In this document: piece by piece, positions 17,270 through 26,077 of the stretch | How the letters are laid out: every line of letters begins with the position of its first letter | Position numbering within the stretch: the first letter of the stretch is position 1 | Source of the DNA: an uncultured Brachyspira sp. | GTDB lineage: Bacteria > Spirochaetota > Brachyspiria > Brachyspirales > Brachyspiraceae | Assembly: GCF_944393015.1 (NCBI RefSeq) | Contig: NZ_CALXYQ010000020.1 | Coordinates: 1 to 52,687, forward strand | DNA length: 52,687 bases | Direction: 5' to 3' | Translations under genes and position numbers: made by a program | The notes under the pieces: model-generated | Database searches by the model: none | Seen by the model: the letters and a program-made list of their open reading frames with translations, nothing else | What the model was told of the DNA's origin: nothing

Positions 17270-19360
17270 TTGTTAAACAATGATTATAGTAAGGATATAT
17301 TTACTAAAAGTATAAAATATTCAAAAGGCGTAGGCCCTAAATACGCAGAAATACTTGCCAAAAAAGGTATTATAACTTTATATGATTTAATAGCATTTTT
17401 TCCAAGAACTTATGATGATAGAAGAAAAACGCTAAAACTTCATGAGGCATTGGAGAATAAAGATAAAACTTCTGTTGTATATGTAGAAGTTATAGATGTA
17501 TCAAGTTTTACTTTTCAATATAGGAGTAAACCTTTAGTAATAGTTACAGACGGAATTGCAGTATGCGAAGTACCTATTTATGGTGGAAGACTGCCTGCAG
17601 GAGTAACTAAGGGTGCTAAACTTTATTTAACAGGAAAGTTTGTAAGAAGTGGTAGAGGAAAGCTTCAATGCAGAATGACTGAATTGGAAAAGCCTTCATC
17701 AAATGCATTATCTTATGGAAAGATTGTACCTATATATCCGCTTACAGAAGGACTTTCACAAAAAAAACTTAGAACTTTAATTGTAGATGAGCTTGTCGGC
17801 TTTGAAAAAAATATGAAATATGATATTCCAAATGTGATTAAAAAAAAGTACAGGCTTAAAAGTTTTGTTCCTTCTATTATGGAGATGCATTTTCCTACTT
17901 CTTTTGAGGCTTTAGCAGAAGCTAGGGAGAGTTTAATTTTTGAGGAGTTTTTGACTTTTCAATATATACATTTAAGCGAGAGAAGACCTAATATACTTAT
18001 AAAAGAAGAAAGGTATAATTCATCAAATTTATTGGATAAAGTAAAGTCAAGTTTATCATTTGAACTCACAACAGACCAATTAAATGCTATTGAAGAAATA
18101 AAAAATGATTTATTTTCTAGTAAGCAGATGTTTAGGTTGCTTCAAGGAGATGTTGGAGCTGGTAAAACTATAGTGGCATTTTTAACTGCATTAATACCTG
18201 CAGAATCAGGATTTCAGACCGCATTTTTAGCTCCTACTGAAATATTAGCTTTACAGCATTATAATACTTTTAAGAAACTTATTAAAGCAGCAGGACTAGA
18301 AGAAACAATAAAAATAGATATTCTTACTTCTTCAGTTAATCAAAATGAAAGAGGATATTTATTAAAAAGATTAAGAGAGGGAAAAAGTCATATATTAGTT
18401 GGCACGCATTCTATTATTTATGATGAGGTTATATTTAAAAATCTTTCTTATGCGATAGTAGATGAACAGCAAAGATTTGGAGCAGCACAGAGAAACAAAC
18501 TTCTTTCTAAAGGAAATAATGTTGATTTTTTACTTATGACAGCAACTCCGATCCCTCAGTCTTTAGCATTAACATTATTTGGAGAGTTGGATTTATCTAT
18601 TATAAAAAGTATGCCAAGCAGTAGAAAAGGCGTACTTACAAAATATAAAGAACTTTATGAAAGAGATCATTGTTACAAGTTTTTAAAAAGCAGAATAGCT
18701 AAAGGTGAGCAGGGTTATGTAGTTTTTCCTCTTATAGAAAATAATGATTCTAGCTTCATTACTCTTTCAAGCGAATTCCAAAGAGCAAAAGAAACTTATT
18801 TTTCAGACATTCAAATAGAAGTAATACATGGTAAAATGAAAGACGAAGAAAAAGAATATATAATGAATAGATTTTCTTCAGGTGAAATAAAAGTATTATT
18901 TTCTACAACTGTTATAGAAGTGGGTATTGACAATCCTAATGCTACAACAATACTTATAGAAGGTGCAGAACGTTTTGGTTTATCACAGCTTCATCAGCTT
19001 AGAGGTAGGGTAGGCAGAGGAGATAAATTAGGGTATTGCTATTTAATACTACATAGTGAGCTTAATGATATCATAAAAGAAAGAATTAACATAATATGTG
19101 AAACTACTGACGGATTTAAAATATCAGAAAAGGATTTGGAATTGAGAGGGGCCGGCGAGTTTTTAGGAGACAGGCAAAGCGGAATACCGGATTTCAAACT
19201 TGGAAACATCATTAAAGACAAAGAGATAATGCGTAAGGCTAAAGATGAAATGCGTTCTTTATTGAGAGATGAAAATTCTAGAGAGGTTTTTTATAAAGAA
19301 AATGAAGCGTTTATATTAAAAGCTAATTATCTAAAATCAAGAATAGTTAAAGACGAGTAA
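17270..19360 (+). CDS. recG: ATP-dependent DNA helicase RecG
   Basis: 696 residues, normal length. It has the N-terminal wedge/OB region (about 1-260, beginning KGVGPKYAEILAKKGI), Walker A GDVGAGKT at 293-300, and motif II DEQQ at 398-401 where most relatives have DEQH. Motif III is TATPIP and motif VI QLRGRVGRG, with the TRG region after it. RecG reverses stalled replication forks and branch-migrates Holliday junctions. The start is a TTG with AGGA upstream; no later Met keeps the KGVGPK region. It is followed by a repeat element instead of a clear terminator. Confidence 0.96.
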   Translation: MLNNDYSKDIFTKSIKYSKGVGPKYAEILAKKGIITLYDLIAFFPRTYDDRRKTLKLHEALENKDKTSVVYVEVIDVSSFTFQYRSKPLVIVTDGIAVCEVPIYGGRLPAGVTKGAKLYLTGKFVRSGRGKLQCRMTELEKPSSNALSYGKIVPIYPLTEGLSQKKLRTLIVDELVGFEKNMKYDIPNVIKKKYRLKSFVPSIMEMHFPTSFEALAEARESLIFEEFLTFQYIHLSERRPNILIKEERYNSSNLLDKVKSSLSFELTTDQLNAIEEIKNDLFSSKQMFRLLQGDVGAGKTIVAFLTALIPAESGFQTAFLAPTEILALQHYNTFKKLIKAAGLEETIKIDILTSSVNQNERGYLLKRLREGKSHILVGTHSIIYDEVIFKNLSYAIVDEQQRFGAAQRNKLLSKGNNVDFLLMTATPIPQSLALTLFGELDLSIIKSMPSSRKGVLTKYKELYERDHCYKFLKSRIAKGEQGYVVFPLIENNDSSFITLSSEFQRAKETYFSDIQIEVIHGKMKDEEKEYIMNRFSSGEIKVLFSTTVIEVGIDNPNATTILIEGAERFGLSQLHQLRGRVGRGDKLGYCYLILHSELNDIIKERINIICETTDGFKISEKDLELRGAGEFLGDRQSGIPDFKLGNIIKDKEIMRKAKDEMRSLLRDENSREVFYKENEAFILKANYLKSRIVKDE

Positions 19361-19384
19361 TTTTATATTTAAAAATTTTATTTA

Positions 19385-19700
19385 CACACCCGCCCTTTAT
19401 ATTTTATTGTTTTCTTTTTAATTTTTCGTTTTGATTATATTTATTGCGTAATTAGAAATTTTAGCACCCGCCCAAGTGTTTATTAAATTTAAAAATCTAT
19501 TCTACGCACGGTTAGCTGAATTTTATATATGATTAAAATTAGAATTATTAATCAAACTATATTTTTAATTTTGCTCTGCGTGCGGGAAAGTTAATTATAA
19601 ATTTAAATAAATCTAGGGTGGGTGCTATATTTTCTTTTTAGATTTTAAAGAAATGTATAGTTAAATATTCTTATGAAATTAATAATGAAAAAGGGTGGGG
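19385..19700. repeat. Large nested palindromic repeat, copy 2
   Basis: A 316-base block with the same three nested arms as 8079-8391. The outer arm is CACCCGCCCTTT against AAAGGGTGGGG (19690-19700). The middle arm is TTAGCACCCGCCCA (19461-19474) against TAGGGTGGGTGCTAT (19614-19628). The inner arm is CGCACG (19505-19510) against CGTGCG (19579-19584). The arms are conserved between copies while the spacers differ, and in places both sides of an arm have changed (CCACCC/GGGCGG versus CCGCCC/GGGTGG). It lies 24 bases after recG. Confidence 0.8.
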
Positions 19701-19890
19701 AGTTAGAATAAAATTTACAATATAAAAAGTATATAACTATTATAATCTGTACCTTAAACCTTCAAATTTATTGTGATTTATTATGATGATAAATATCGTA
19801 TAAAAAAAGAAGTCCCATTATAGAAACAGGACTTCTTTTATTTTTTATTAATAATAAGTTTATCTCTAGTAAAAATAAAAAATTATTATT
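19701..19890. other. Remaining spacer before the pgm terminator and stop
   Basis: AT-rich sequence without a gene. It contains the terminator at 19805-19838; nothing else was recognised. Confidence 0.5.
19805..19838. terminator. Terminator for the phosphoglucomutase gene
   Basis: AAAAGAAGTCC pairs with GGACTTCTTTT around a 12-13-base loop. T runs occur on both strands; on the minus strand it follows the gene ending at 19891. Confidence 0.85.
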
Positions 19891-21582
19891 TTATTCTTTA
19901 ATAAACTTTTTGAAATTAGCTACTTTTTCTTTAGCAACTGCAAGTCTCTTGTCTTTGCTTTCTTTTACGCAAACTTCAAAATAGAATTTGATTTTTGGCT
20001 CAGTACCAGAAGGTCTGATAGTAATCTTAGTTTTATCTTCAAGTATGTATTGAAGAACATTAGATTTAGGTAAAGTAATATCTTTTATTTTTTTACCAGT
20101 ATTATCATAAACTTCTTTTTTATCATAGTCGCTTATGCTTTCAACTTTTACGCCTGAAATTTCTTTAGGTAAATTGTTTCTGTAATAAGTCATTAAATCA
20201 GCTATAGCTTTAGCTCCGTCAGCACCTTTTTTAGTTATAGATATAGTTTCTTCATAGAAGTAGCCATATTTTTCATAAATGCTTTCTAAGTAATCAGCTA
20301 ATGTCATATTATTTTCTTTACAATAAGCAAGTACTTCTGCAAGCATTAAACAAGAACTAACACCGTCTTTATCGCGTACATTAGAGTTGATACAGTATCC
20401 GAAGCTCTCTTCAAATCCGAATAAATATGTTCCTTCTTTGTCTCTTTCTATAACATCAGCAATCCATTTGAATCCAGTAAGAACATCATATATCTTAACA
20501 TTATTAGCATCAGCAATAGCTCTAGCAAGTTCAGTAGTAACTATAGTTTTTACTATAAATGGATTTTTAACATTCTTTTTATTTGTGATGAGATAATAAG
20601 CCATAATAGAACCGATTTGGTTTCCAGTAAGGTACATATAAGAACCATCTTTAGTAAGTAAAGCACAACCCATTCTATCGCAATCAGGGTCAGTACCCAT
20701 AACAAGTTCAGCACCTATTTCTTTAGCTTTATCAACAGCAATTTTTAATGCTTCAGGGTTTTCTGGGTTAGGTGATTCAACAGTAGGGAAGTTTCCATTA
20801 GGCGGCTGAGCTCCTTCCATAGTTGTTAAATTAGTGAATCCTGCCTTTCTTAAAGCCATAGGAACCATTTTATATCCGGAACCATGAATAGGCGTATAAA
20901 CTATTTTTATATCATGATGTTTTTTGATGATATCAGGATTAACTAAATATCCCATTAAATCATTCATATATTTATCTTCAATGTCTTTTCCTATGATAGT
21001 AACTTTTGAAGAATCTCCCATTTTTACTTCTTCAGGTTTAACTTTCAATACTTCATCTATGATGTTTTTATCATGAGGAGGTATAACTTGAGCTCCGTCA
21101 GTCCAATAAACTTTATAACCATTATATTCTTTAGGGTTATGGCTAGCAGTAACAACTATTCCGGCAATACAGCCTAAGCTTCTAACCGCATAAGAAAGAA
21201 GTGAAATAGGGTGAATATCATCATATAAATAAACGCTTATTCCATTTGAAGAAAGTATTTCAGCAGCAGCTTTAGAAAATACATCAGAATTATTTCTTGA
21301 ATCATATCCTATAGCAACTTCATAATTACTTCCTCCCTGTTTTAATATATAATTAGCCAAACCTTGAGTAGCAACACCAACAGTATATTTATTCATTCTG
21401 TTAGTACCAACACCCATTATACCTCTAAGTCCGCCAGTACCAAATTCTAAATCTCTGTAGAAGGCATCTATTAATTCTTTTTCATTACCAGCATCTAATA
21501 ATGCCTTAATCTCTTTTTTGGTTTCTTCATCATAAGAACCATTAAGCCAAGAGTCAATTCTAGCTTTTACTTCTTGTTCCAT
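19891..21582 (-). CDS. Phosphoglucomutase/phosphomannomutase
   Basis: 563 residues, matching the long PGM/PMM type of alpha-D-phosphohexomutase. The catalytic serine is S147 in TASHNPKEYNG, the Mg2+ loop is DPDCDR (298-303), the sugar-binding loop is GFEESFGY, and the phosphate-binding loop is RPSGTEPKIKFY near the C terminus. It interconverts hexose 1- and 6-phosphates, feeding glycogen and surface-sugar synthesis. Which hexose is preferred cannot be told. The gene is single, with a 120-base spacer to the LRR lipoprotein genes upstream. Confidence 0.92.
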   Translation of the reverse strand: MEQEVKARIDSWLNGSYDEETKKEIKALLDAGNEKELIDAFYRDLEFGTGGLRGIMGVGTNRMNKYTVGVATQGLANYILKQGGSNYEVAIGYDSRNNSDVFSKAAAEILSSNGISVYLYDDIHPISLLSYAVRSLGCIAGIVVTASHNPKEYNGYKVYWTDGAQVIPPHDKNIIDEVLKVKPEEVKMGDSSKVTIIGKDIEDKYMNDLMGYLVNPDIIKKHHDIKIVYTPIHGSGYKMVPMALRKAGFTNLTTMEGAQPPNGNFPTVESPNPENPEALKIAVDKAKEIGAELVMGTDPDCDRMGCALLTKDGSYMYLTGNQIGSIMAYYLITNKKNVKNPFIVKTIVTTELARAIADANNVKIYDVLTGFKWIADVIERDKEGTYLFGFEESFGYCINSNVRDKDGVSSCLMLAEVLAYCKENNMTLADYLESIYEKYGYFYEETISITKKGADGAKAIADLMTYYRNNLPKEISGVKVESISDYDKKEVYDNTGKKIKDITLPKSNVLQYILEDKTKITIRPSGTEPKIKFYFEVCVKESKDKRLAVAKEKVANFKKFIKE

Positions 21583-21670
21583 ATATGCACCTCTCTCTAT
21601 ATTATTTATTTTATTTAAAAATATTTTTTAAGAAAAAATTAAAAAATTCTATATATAAATTATAGTATAC

Positions 21671-21689
21671 AAAAAGTATATAATCAAGT
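21671..21689. repeat. Direct repeat at cassette end, copy 1
   Basis: AAAAAGTATATAATCAAGT lies just past the stop of the first short LRR lipoprotein gene. An identical 19-base copy lies at the same place after its paralogue (23487-23505). This marks matching ends of the duplicated unit. Confidence 0.7.
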
Positions 21690-21702
21690 TAAAATATGTT
21701 AA

Positions 21703-22374
21703 TTATTTTGGCATAGGAGTACCATAATGTATATTGACCCAATCAGCACCTAAAAAATTTTTCCATCTGCCGTCTCCAGGGTCTTTTGCTACATTTGGAA
21801 GATATAAATCAGAGGGTTTTACAGTTCCGGTAAATGGAGTTCCAACTATTGTATTTGGAGAAGTCCCTAAATATTCTATATTTTTTAAAGAATTACAGTT
21901 TTCAAAGCTTGAGTTATCAATAATTAATAACAGAGAAGGTAATTGAACATTCACTAAAGATGTACAGCCTTTGAAAAAATTTGCTATTATTTTTTGAGAT
22001 GATGCAAAATAAACTGTTGTTACAAATAATGCATTTTCTAATGTGTAAATATAATTATTTTCCATAACAGCTTTAGATAAATCTAATTCAATATTAGTTT
22101 TATTTTTAAGAGTATTTTTTATATTATCAAAAATTTTAGAATTTGCTCCAATATATCCTTCAACAATAATAATATTTTTTCCTGTAGATTCTATGTTTTT
22201 TTGTAAAGCATCTTTAATATCTGTTTCTGTTGCATTAGCATCAATTATATAAAGATTTTTGTTTGAATTGTTATCATTAATGCTATCACTAACTCCGTCA
22301 AATGGAGATACTATTTTATATTTGCATGAGCATATTATTATTATCAATATTAATAATGCAGCTATATTTTTCAT
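21703..22374 (-). CDS. Short LRR-type surface lipoprotein (A2)
   Basis: 223 residues from the ATG at 22374, chosen because AAGGAA precedes it and the lipobox (IIIICSC) follows directly; a longer reading frame to 22443 overlaps the upstream gene. Domains: lipid-anchored Cys, linker YKIVSPF, an N-terminal alpha/beta domain (about 45-105, TGKNIIIVEGYIG and IELDLS), about two BspA-type LRRs (FKGCTSLVNVQLPS, FENCNSLKNIEYLG) and the tail DLYLPNVAKDPGDGRWKNFL. It is paralogous over its full length to 23521-24225. It probably sits on the outer membrane surface; binding target unknown. Confidence 0.8.
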   Translation of the reverse strand: MKNIAALLILIIIICSCKYKIVSPFDGVSDSINDNNSNKNLYIIDANATETDIKDALQKNIESTGKNIIIVEGYIGANSKIFDNIKNTLKNKTNIELDLSKAVMENNYIYTLENALFVTTVYFASSQKIIANFFKGCTSLVNVQLPSLLLIIDNSSFENCNSLKNIEYLGTSPNTIVGTPFTGTVKPSDLYLPNVAKDPGDGRWKNFLGADWVNIHYGTPMPK

Positions 22375-22390
22375 TATATATTTTCCTTTT

Positions 22391-23398
22391 TTAATTAGGT
22401 ATAGATTTGCCAAAGATGATGCTTCCTTTATTTTTCCAATCATATCCTAAGAAATTATCCCAGCTTCCATCATCTGATTTTACATTTGGTAGATATAAAT
22501 TTATTGCGGTTAATTGAGCATCAAATATATCTATTCCTATGGATGTTATATCTGAAGATTTGTTTCCTGCATATTCTATATTTTTTAAAACAGAGCATCC
22601 TGAAAAAACTCTATCTCCTATTCCTGTTATATTAGCATTTAATCTTATAGATTCCAATGATTTACAGTTATAGAATACAGCATCTCCAATTATTTCTGTT
22701 TTTGATGGTATATTAATTGTTTTTAATGATACACAGTCATAGAATGCCTTTGAATTTATACCGTTTATTATAGTTTCAGGAAGTATAATAGTAACTAAAC
22801 TAGCACAGTCATTAAATATTCCATTATTTATCATTGTCATTTTTGTTTTTGAAATATCTGCCAAATATAAAGATCTGCAGCTTTTGAATGCCTCTTGTAA
22901 AATTTCTATTATAGAATCAGGAAAATTAATTGTTTTTAAAACTAAACAACCTGAAAATGCACTTGCACCTATAGTTATTATAGTATCAGGTAATTTTACA
23001 TGAATTAAATTTTTATTATCAGTAAATGAATTATCTGGTAATTTTATAATATCTGTTCTGCTTAAATCAAGAGAAACACCTTTAAGATATTTCTCTTTTT
23101 TTATGATTGTATTGATGGTGCTTATTATATTATTTTTATCTATATTATCTTTAGTATCTTTTAAAAAGATTATATAGCAATTATATTCGTTAAAATATTC
23201 CTGCATTATCAATTCTATTTTATCTTCTTTATAATCTGATTTGATAAAATATTTTGAGTCTACATTTTCAGGTATATTAGAAACAGGGATATTACTGCTG
23301 TCATATGATTCATCTAAATAAAATGGATCTGTAACTTTATAATTATTGCATGATATTAATAGTATAAGTAATAATAATAATTTTAACTTTATGAACAT
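22391..23398 (-). CDS. Leucine-rich repeat (BspA-type) surface lipoprotein (B2)
   Basis: 335 residues. Lipoprotein signal LLLLILLISC, then the linker YKVTDPF, an N-terminal domain (about 45-115) and six or seven LRR_5 repeats of about 23 residues (FSGCLVLKTINFPDSIIEI, FYDCVSLKTINIPSKTEII, FYNCKSLESIRLNANITGI). The tail INLYLPNVKSDDGSWDNFLG is shared with its three neighbours. BspA-type repeats bind host matrix proteins in several bacteria, so an adhesin role is possible but inferred. It is followed after 16 bases by A2 and is a full-length paralogue of 24238-25335. Confidence 0.88.
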   Translation of the reverse strand: MFIKLKLLLLLILLISCNNYKVTDPFYLDESYDSSNIPVSNIPENVDSKYFIKSDYKEDKIELIMQEYFNEYNCYIIFLKDTKDNIDKNNIISTINTIIKKEKYLKGVSLDLSRTDIIKLPDNSFTDNKNLIHVKLPDTIITIGASAFSGCLVLKTINFPDSIIEILQEAFKSCRSLYLADISKTKMTMINNGIFNDCASLVTIILPETIINGINSKAFYDCVSLKTINIPSKTEIIGDAVFYNCKSLESIRLNANITGIGDRVFSGCSVLKNIEYAGNKSSDITSIGIDIFDAQLTAINLYLPNVKSDDGSWDNFLGYDWKNKGSIIFGKSIPN

Positions 23399-23486
23399 TC
23401 TTATAATTTTTTCCTCATATTTTATCTTTTAAAAAACTTTAAATTAATTTTTAAGAAGTTTAAATAAGTTAGATAATTATATATAA

Positions 23487-23505
23487 AAAAAGTATATAAT
23501 CAAGT
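23487..23505. repeat. Direct repeat at cassette end, copy 2
   Basis: Second copy of AAAAAGTATATAATCAAGT, 15 bases past the stop of the A1 gene. It is identical to 21671-21689. Confidence 0.7.
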
Positions 23506-23520
23506 ATAAATAGACATTAA

Positions 23521-24225
23521 TTATTTAGGCATAGAAGTGTTGTAATGTATTTTGTTCCATTTAGAACCTAAAAAATTATCCCAGCTTTGATCACCCGGAT
23601 CTGTTTTTACATTTGGAAGATACAAGTCAGTAGACTTCAAACCAGTAAAAGGTTTACCATTTATTATGTTTGGAGAAGTTCCTAAATACTCCACATTTTT
23701 TAATGATGTACATCCTGAAAAACTTGTTTGATCTATTGTATCTAAAGTTTTTTGTAATTGTATACTAGTTACAGAAGTACATCCTTTTAAAAAATTACCA
23801 ACTAATGTTCTAGATGATGGGAGAAGAACTATTGTTAATTCTTTAAAGTTTTCTAAAGTTCCTTTAAAATTACTTTCTAATGTAGCCATTGATAAGTCTA
23901 ACTCTATATCTGTTTTACCGCTTATTACTTTTTTTATATTATCAAATATTAAAGAACTTTGATTTATATATCCTTCTACTATTATTAAATTTTTACCAGT
24001 TAATTGTTTATTTTTTTCAAGTGAATTTCGTACTTCTTCTTCACTTGAATTCGCCCCTACAGTATACAAATTCTGATTATTATTTTGATTATTATTATTT
24101 CCATTATTCCCATTATTATATATATTATTTTCCTCATCAATATCAATAATAGGTGATACTATTTTATATTTACAAGATATAATCATTAAAGAAATAAGTA
24201 TAAATAATGCTGTTATTTTTTTCAT
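23521..24225 (-). CDS. Short LRR-type surface lipoprotein (A1)
   Basis: 234 residues from the ATG at 24225, with AAGGAA 7 bases upstream; the TTG at 24231 would lie too close to that site. The lipobox is SLMIISC. An Asn-rich linker (about 33-50, mostly NN and NG) precedes the N-terminal domain (LTGKNLIIVEGYIN, DIELDLS). About two LRRs follow (FLKGCTSVTSIQLQK, FSGCTSLKNVEYLG), then the tail DLYLPNVKTDPGDQSWDNFL. It is a close paralogue of A2 and starts 12 bases after the B1 stop. Confidence 0.82.
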   Translation of the reverse strand: MKKITALFILISLMIISCKYKIVSPIIDIDEENNIYNNGNNGNNNNQNNNQNLYTVGANSSEEEVRNSLEKNKQLTGKNLIIVEGYINQSSLIFDNIKKVISGKTDIELDLSMATLESNFKGTLENFKELTIVLLPSSRTLVGNFLKGCTSVTSIQLQKTLDTIDQTSFSGCTSLKNVEYLGTSPNIINGKPFTGLKSTDLYLPNVKTDPGDQSWDNFLGSKWNKIHYNTSMPK

Positions 24226-24237
24226 TGTCAATTTCCT

Positions 24238-25335
24238 TTATTTAGGCATATATTTTCCATAATGAATAGTTTTCCAAGCAACAGCTAAAAAATTATCCCA
24301 GCTTCCATTTTTAGGATCTTCTGCCACATTAGGAAGGTATAAATCTTTTGCTGGTGAACCTAGGAATGTATCATTTTCTTTAAGTATTTTTACAGGATCT
24401 GTGCCCAAATATTCAACATTTTGAAGCATTTTACAATCAGAAAAAACCTTACCTTCTGATGGATTTACAAGAGTTTTTATACTTTCAGGTAAACTTATAT
24501 CAGTTAATGAAGAACAAAGGTTAAAGGCATTATCACTTATAGTAGTTAATCCTTGATTTAATTTTATATTTTTTAATGATTTACAGCTGTAAAATGCTGC
24601 TATTCCTATAGATTGTAAAGTTGATGGAAAATTAATTGATTCCAATGATGTACAGTAATTGAATGCGCTATCTCCTATTGAAGTTAATCCTTCAGGAAGT
24701 ATTACTTCTCTTAGAGTAATACAATTTTGAAATGAATTATTAGCTATAGTTGTTATTTTTGATGTTATATTAATAATTTCTAAAGACATACAGTCTTTAA
24801 AAGCTAAAGATTTTATATCTGTGATAGAGTTTACAAGATTTATATATTTTAATCTTTCACATGATTCAAAGGCAGATGAATTTATAATTTTTAATGAGCT
24901 AGGAAGCTTAATTTCTATTAAATTTTTATTTGCCTTGAATGCATTTTGTGATATTTCTGTCATATCAGTTCGGCTTAAATCAACAGCAACTCCGTTATGA
25001 AAATAAGCAGATTTATTAACTACTTTATTTATTGTTTCTATCGTTTTATTTTTATCTATATTATCTTTAGTATCATCTAAAAATATTATGTATTTCCCAA
25101 AATTCTTGAAATATTTATTCACTATATCTTCTATTTGCTGTTCAGTGTAGGATGCTTTGATAAAATATTGACTGTCTACATATTCTGGTATAATGCTTAT
25201 GTTATCATTATTATTATTATTATTATTATTGCTATTATCGCTGTTTTTAATGGTAAATGGATCAGTAACTCTATAATTAGAGCAGGAAATAGCTAATAAA
25301 TATATAATGAAAATATATTTAATATTTCTAATCAT
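24238..25335 (-). CDS. Leucine-rich repeat (BspA-type) surface lipoprotein (B1)
   Basis: 365 residues. Lipobox IYLLAISC, linker YRVTDPF, then an eight-Asn run, the N-terminal domain (about 48-120, KYIIFLDDTKDNIDKN, VAVDLSRTDM) and about eight LRR_5 repeats (FNYCTSLESINFPSTLQSI, FYSCKSLKNIKLNQGLTTI, FNLCSSLTDISLPESIKTL). It ends with DLYLPNVAEDPKNGSWDNFL. AGAGG precedes the ATG. It is paralogous to B2 with one or two extra repeats. Predicted outer-surface protein; an adhesin or antigen role is inferred from the repeat type. Confidence 0.88.
   Translation of the reverse strand: MIRNIKYIFIIYLLAISCSNYRVTDPFTIKNSDNSNNNNNNNNDNISIIPEYVDSQYFIKASYTEQQIEDIVNKYFKNFGKYIIFLDDTKDNIDKNKTIETINKVVNKSAYFHNGVAVDLSRTDMTEISQNAFKANKNLIEIKLPSSLKIINSSAFESCERLKYINLVNSITDIKSLAFKDCMSLEIINITSKITTIANNSFQNCITLREVILPEGLTSIGDSAFNYCTSLESINFPSTLQSIGIAAFYSCKSLKNIKLNQGLTTISDNAFNLCSSLTDISLPESIKTLVNPSEGKVFSDCKMLQNVEYLGTDPVKILKENDTFLGSPAKDLYLPNVAEDPKNGSWDNFLAVAWKTIHYGKYMPK
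25206..25230. repeat. ATT trinucleotide tract coding for poly-Asn
   Basis: About eight ATT units on the plus strand, read as AAT (Asn) in the B1 lipoprotein. It lies in the linker between lipid anchor and folded domain. Gain or loss of units would change linker length without breaking the frame. Confidence 0.8.
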
Positions 25336-25418
25336 AAATAACCTCTATCTAAGTATTATATTCATTTTTTTACAGTATTCAATTTTTATTATAAAAAAAT
25401 TAATACTTGTAAAATTAT

Positions 25419-26066
25419 TTATAATTTTGGCACTTTGAATCTCAAACCAAATAATACTTCATGATATCCGTCAGCTTTAGTATCCAATAAATATCTATAT
25501 CCCAAATCTATAGACATATAAGGTAATACATTAAAAGCCATTCCGCCGCTGAATCCGAACACTATTGTGCTTTTTAATAGTCTCTTTTGTATTTTATTAT
25601 TATCAGTATATGTACCTACTAAATAGTCATTTATTTTAGTTCCTATGGATATTCCCAAATAAATAGTAAAAGGCGAATATTCATTTAATAAAGTTTGTCT
25701 ATATGTTTCATCTGTTAATTTTTCTTTTATAAGAAAAAAGTTAATATCAAAATATACTGAACCTAATAGAGTATGCATTTTAATATCATTAGTCATTCCT
25801 ATTACAGTTCTTCCCATATATTCAAATTCAAATCTTACAGGAGAAGATTTATTTATAGTTGGTATACTGTATCCTAAAGAAAATCCTCCACCTAGATAAT
25901 TAAAATATCCTAGATTATTACCGGTTTTTTTATAAGCATAATTTCCATCATGTGAAAAAATAAATTTAGGAGTAATATATAAACCTTCAGGAATAAATGA
26001 AAATAGTTTTTGATTATTATGAAATAAAAACACAATCATAAATATAATAAAATAATATCTTTTCAT
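25419..26066 (-). CDS. Outer-membrane beta-barrel protein (small type, copy 2)
   Basis: 215 residues with a signal peptide (FIIFMIVFLFHNNQKLFSF). Amphipathic strands are typical of an 8-stranded barrel: GGGFSLGYSIP, VRFEFEYMGRTVIG, FGFSGGMAFNVLPYMSIDLGYRYLL, VLFGLRFKV. It is clearly paralogous to the gene just upstream (26078-26746), which shares VRxEFEY, GGxAF and SxDLxYR. Such small barrels resemble surface-antigen/opacity-type proteins. Eleven bases separate the two genes. No function can be named. Confidence 0.75.
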   Translation of the reverse strand: MKRYYFIIFMIVFLFHNNQKLFSFIPEGLYITPKFIFSHDGNYAYKKTGNNLGYFNYLGGGFSLGYSIPTINKSSPVRFEFEYMGRTVIGMTNDIKMHTLLGSVYFDINFFLIKEKLTDETYRQTLLNEYSPFTIYLGISIGTKINDYLVGTYTDNNKIQKRLLKSTIVFGFSGGMAFNVLPYMSIDLGYRYLLDTKADGYHEVLFGLRFKVPKL

Positions 26067-26077
26067 CTAATCCGCTC

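Noticed and set aside
21703..22443. Longer start for the A2 lipoprotein (246 residues)
   Set aside because: It would put 23 polar residues before the lipoprotein signal and overlap the upstream gene; the ATG at 22374 has AAGGAA in the right place.
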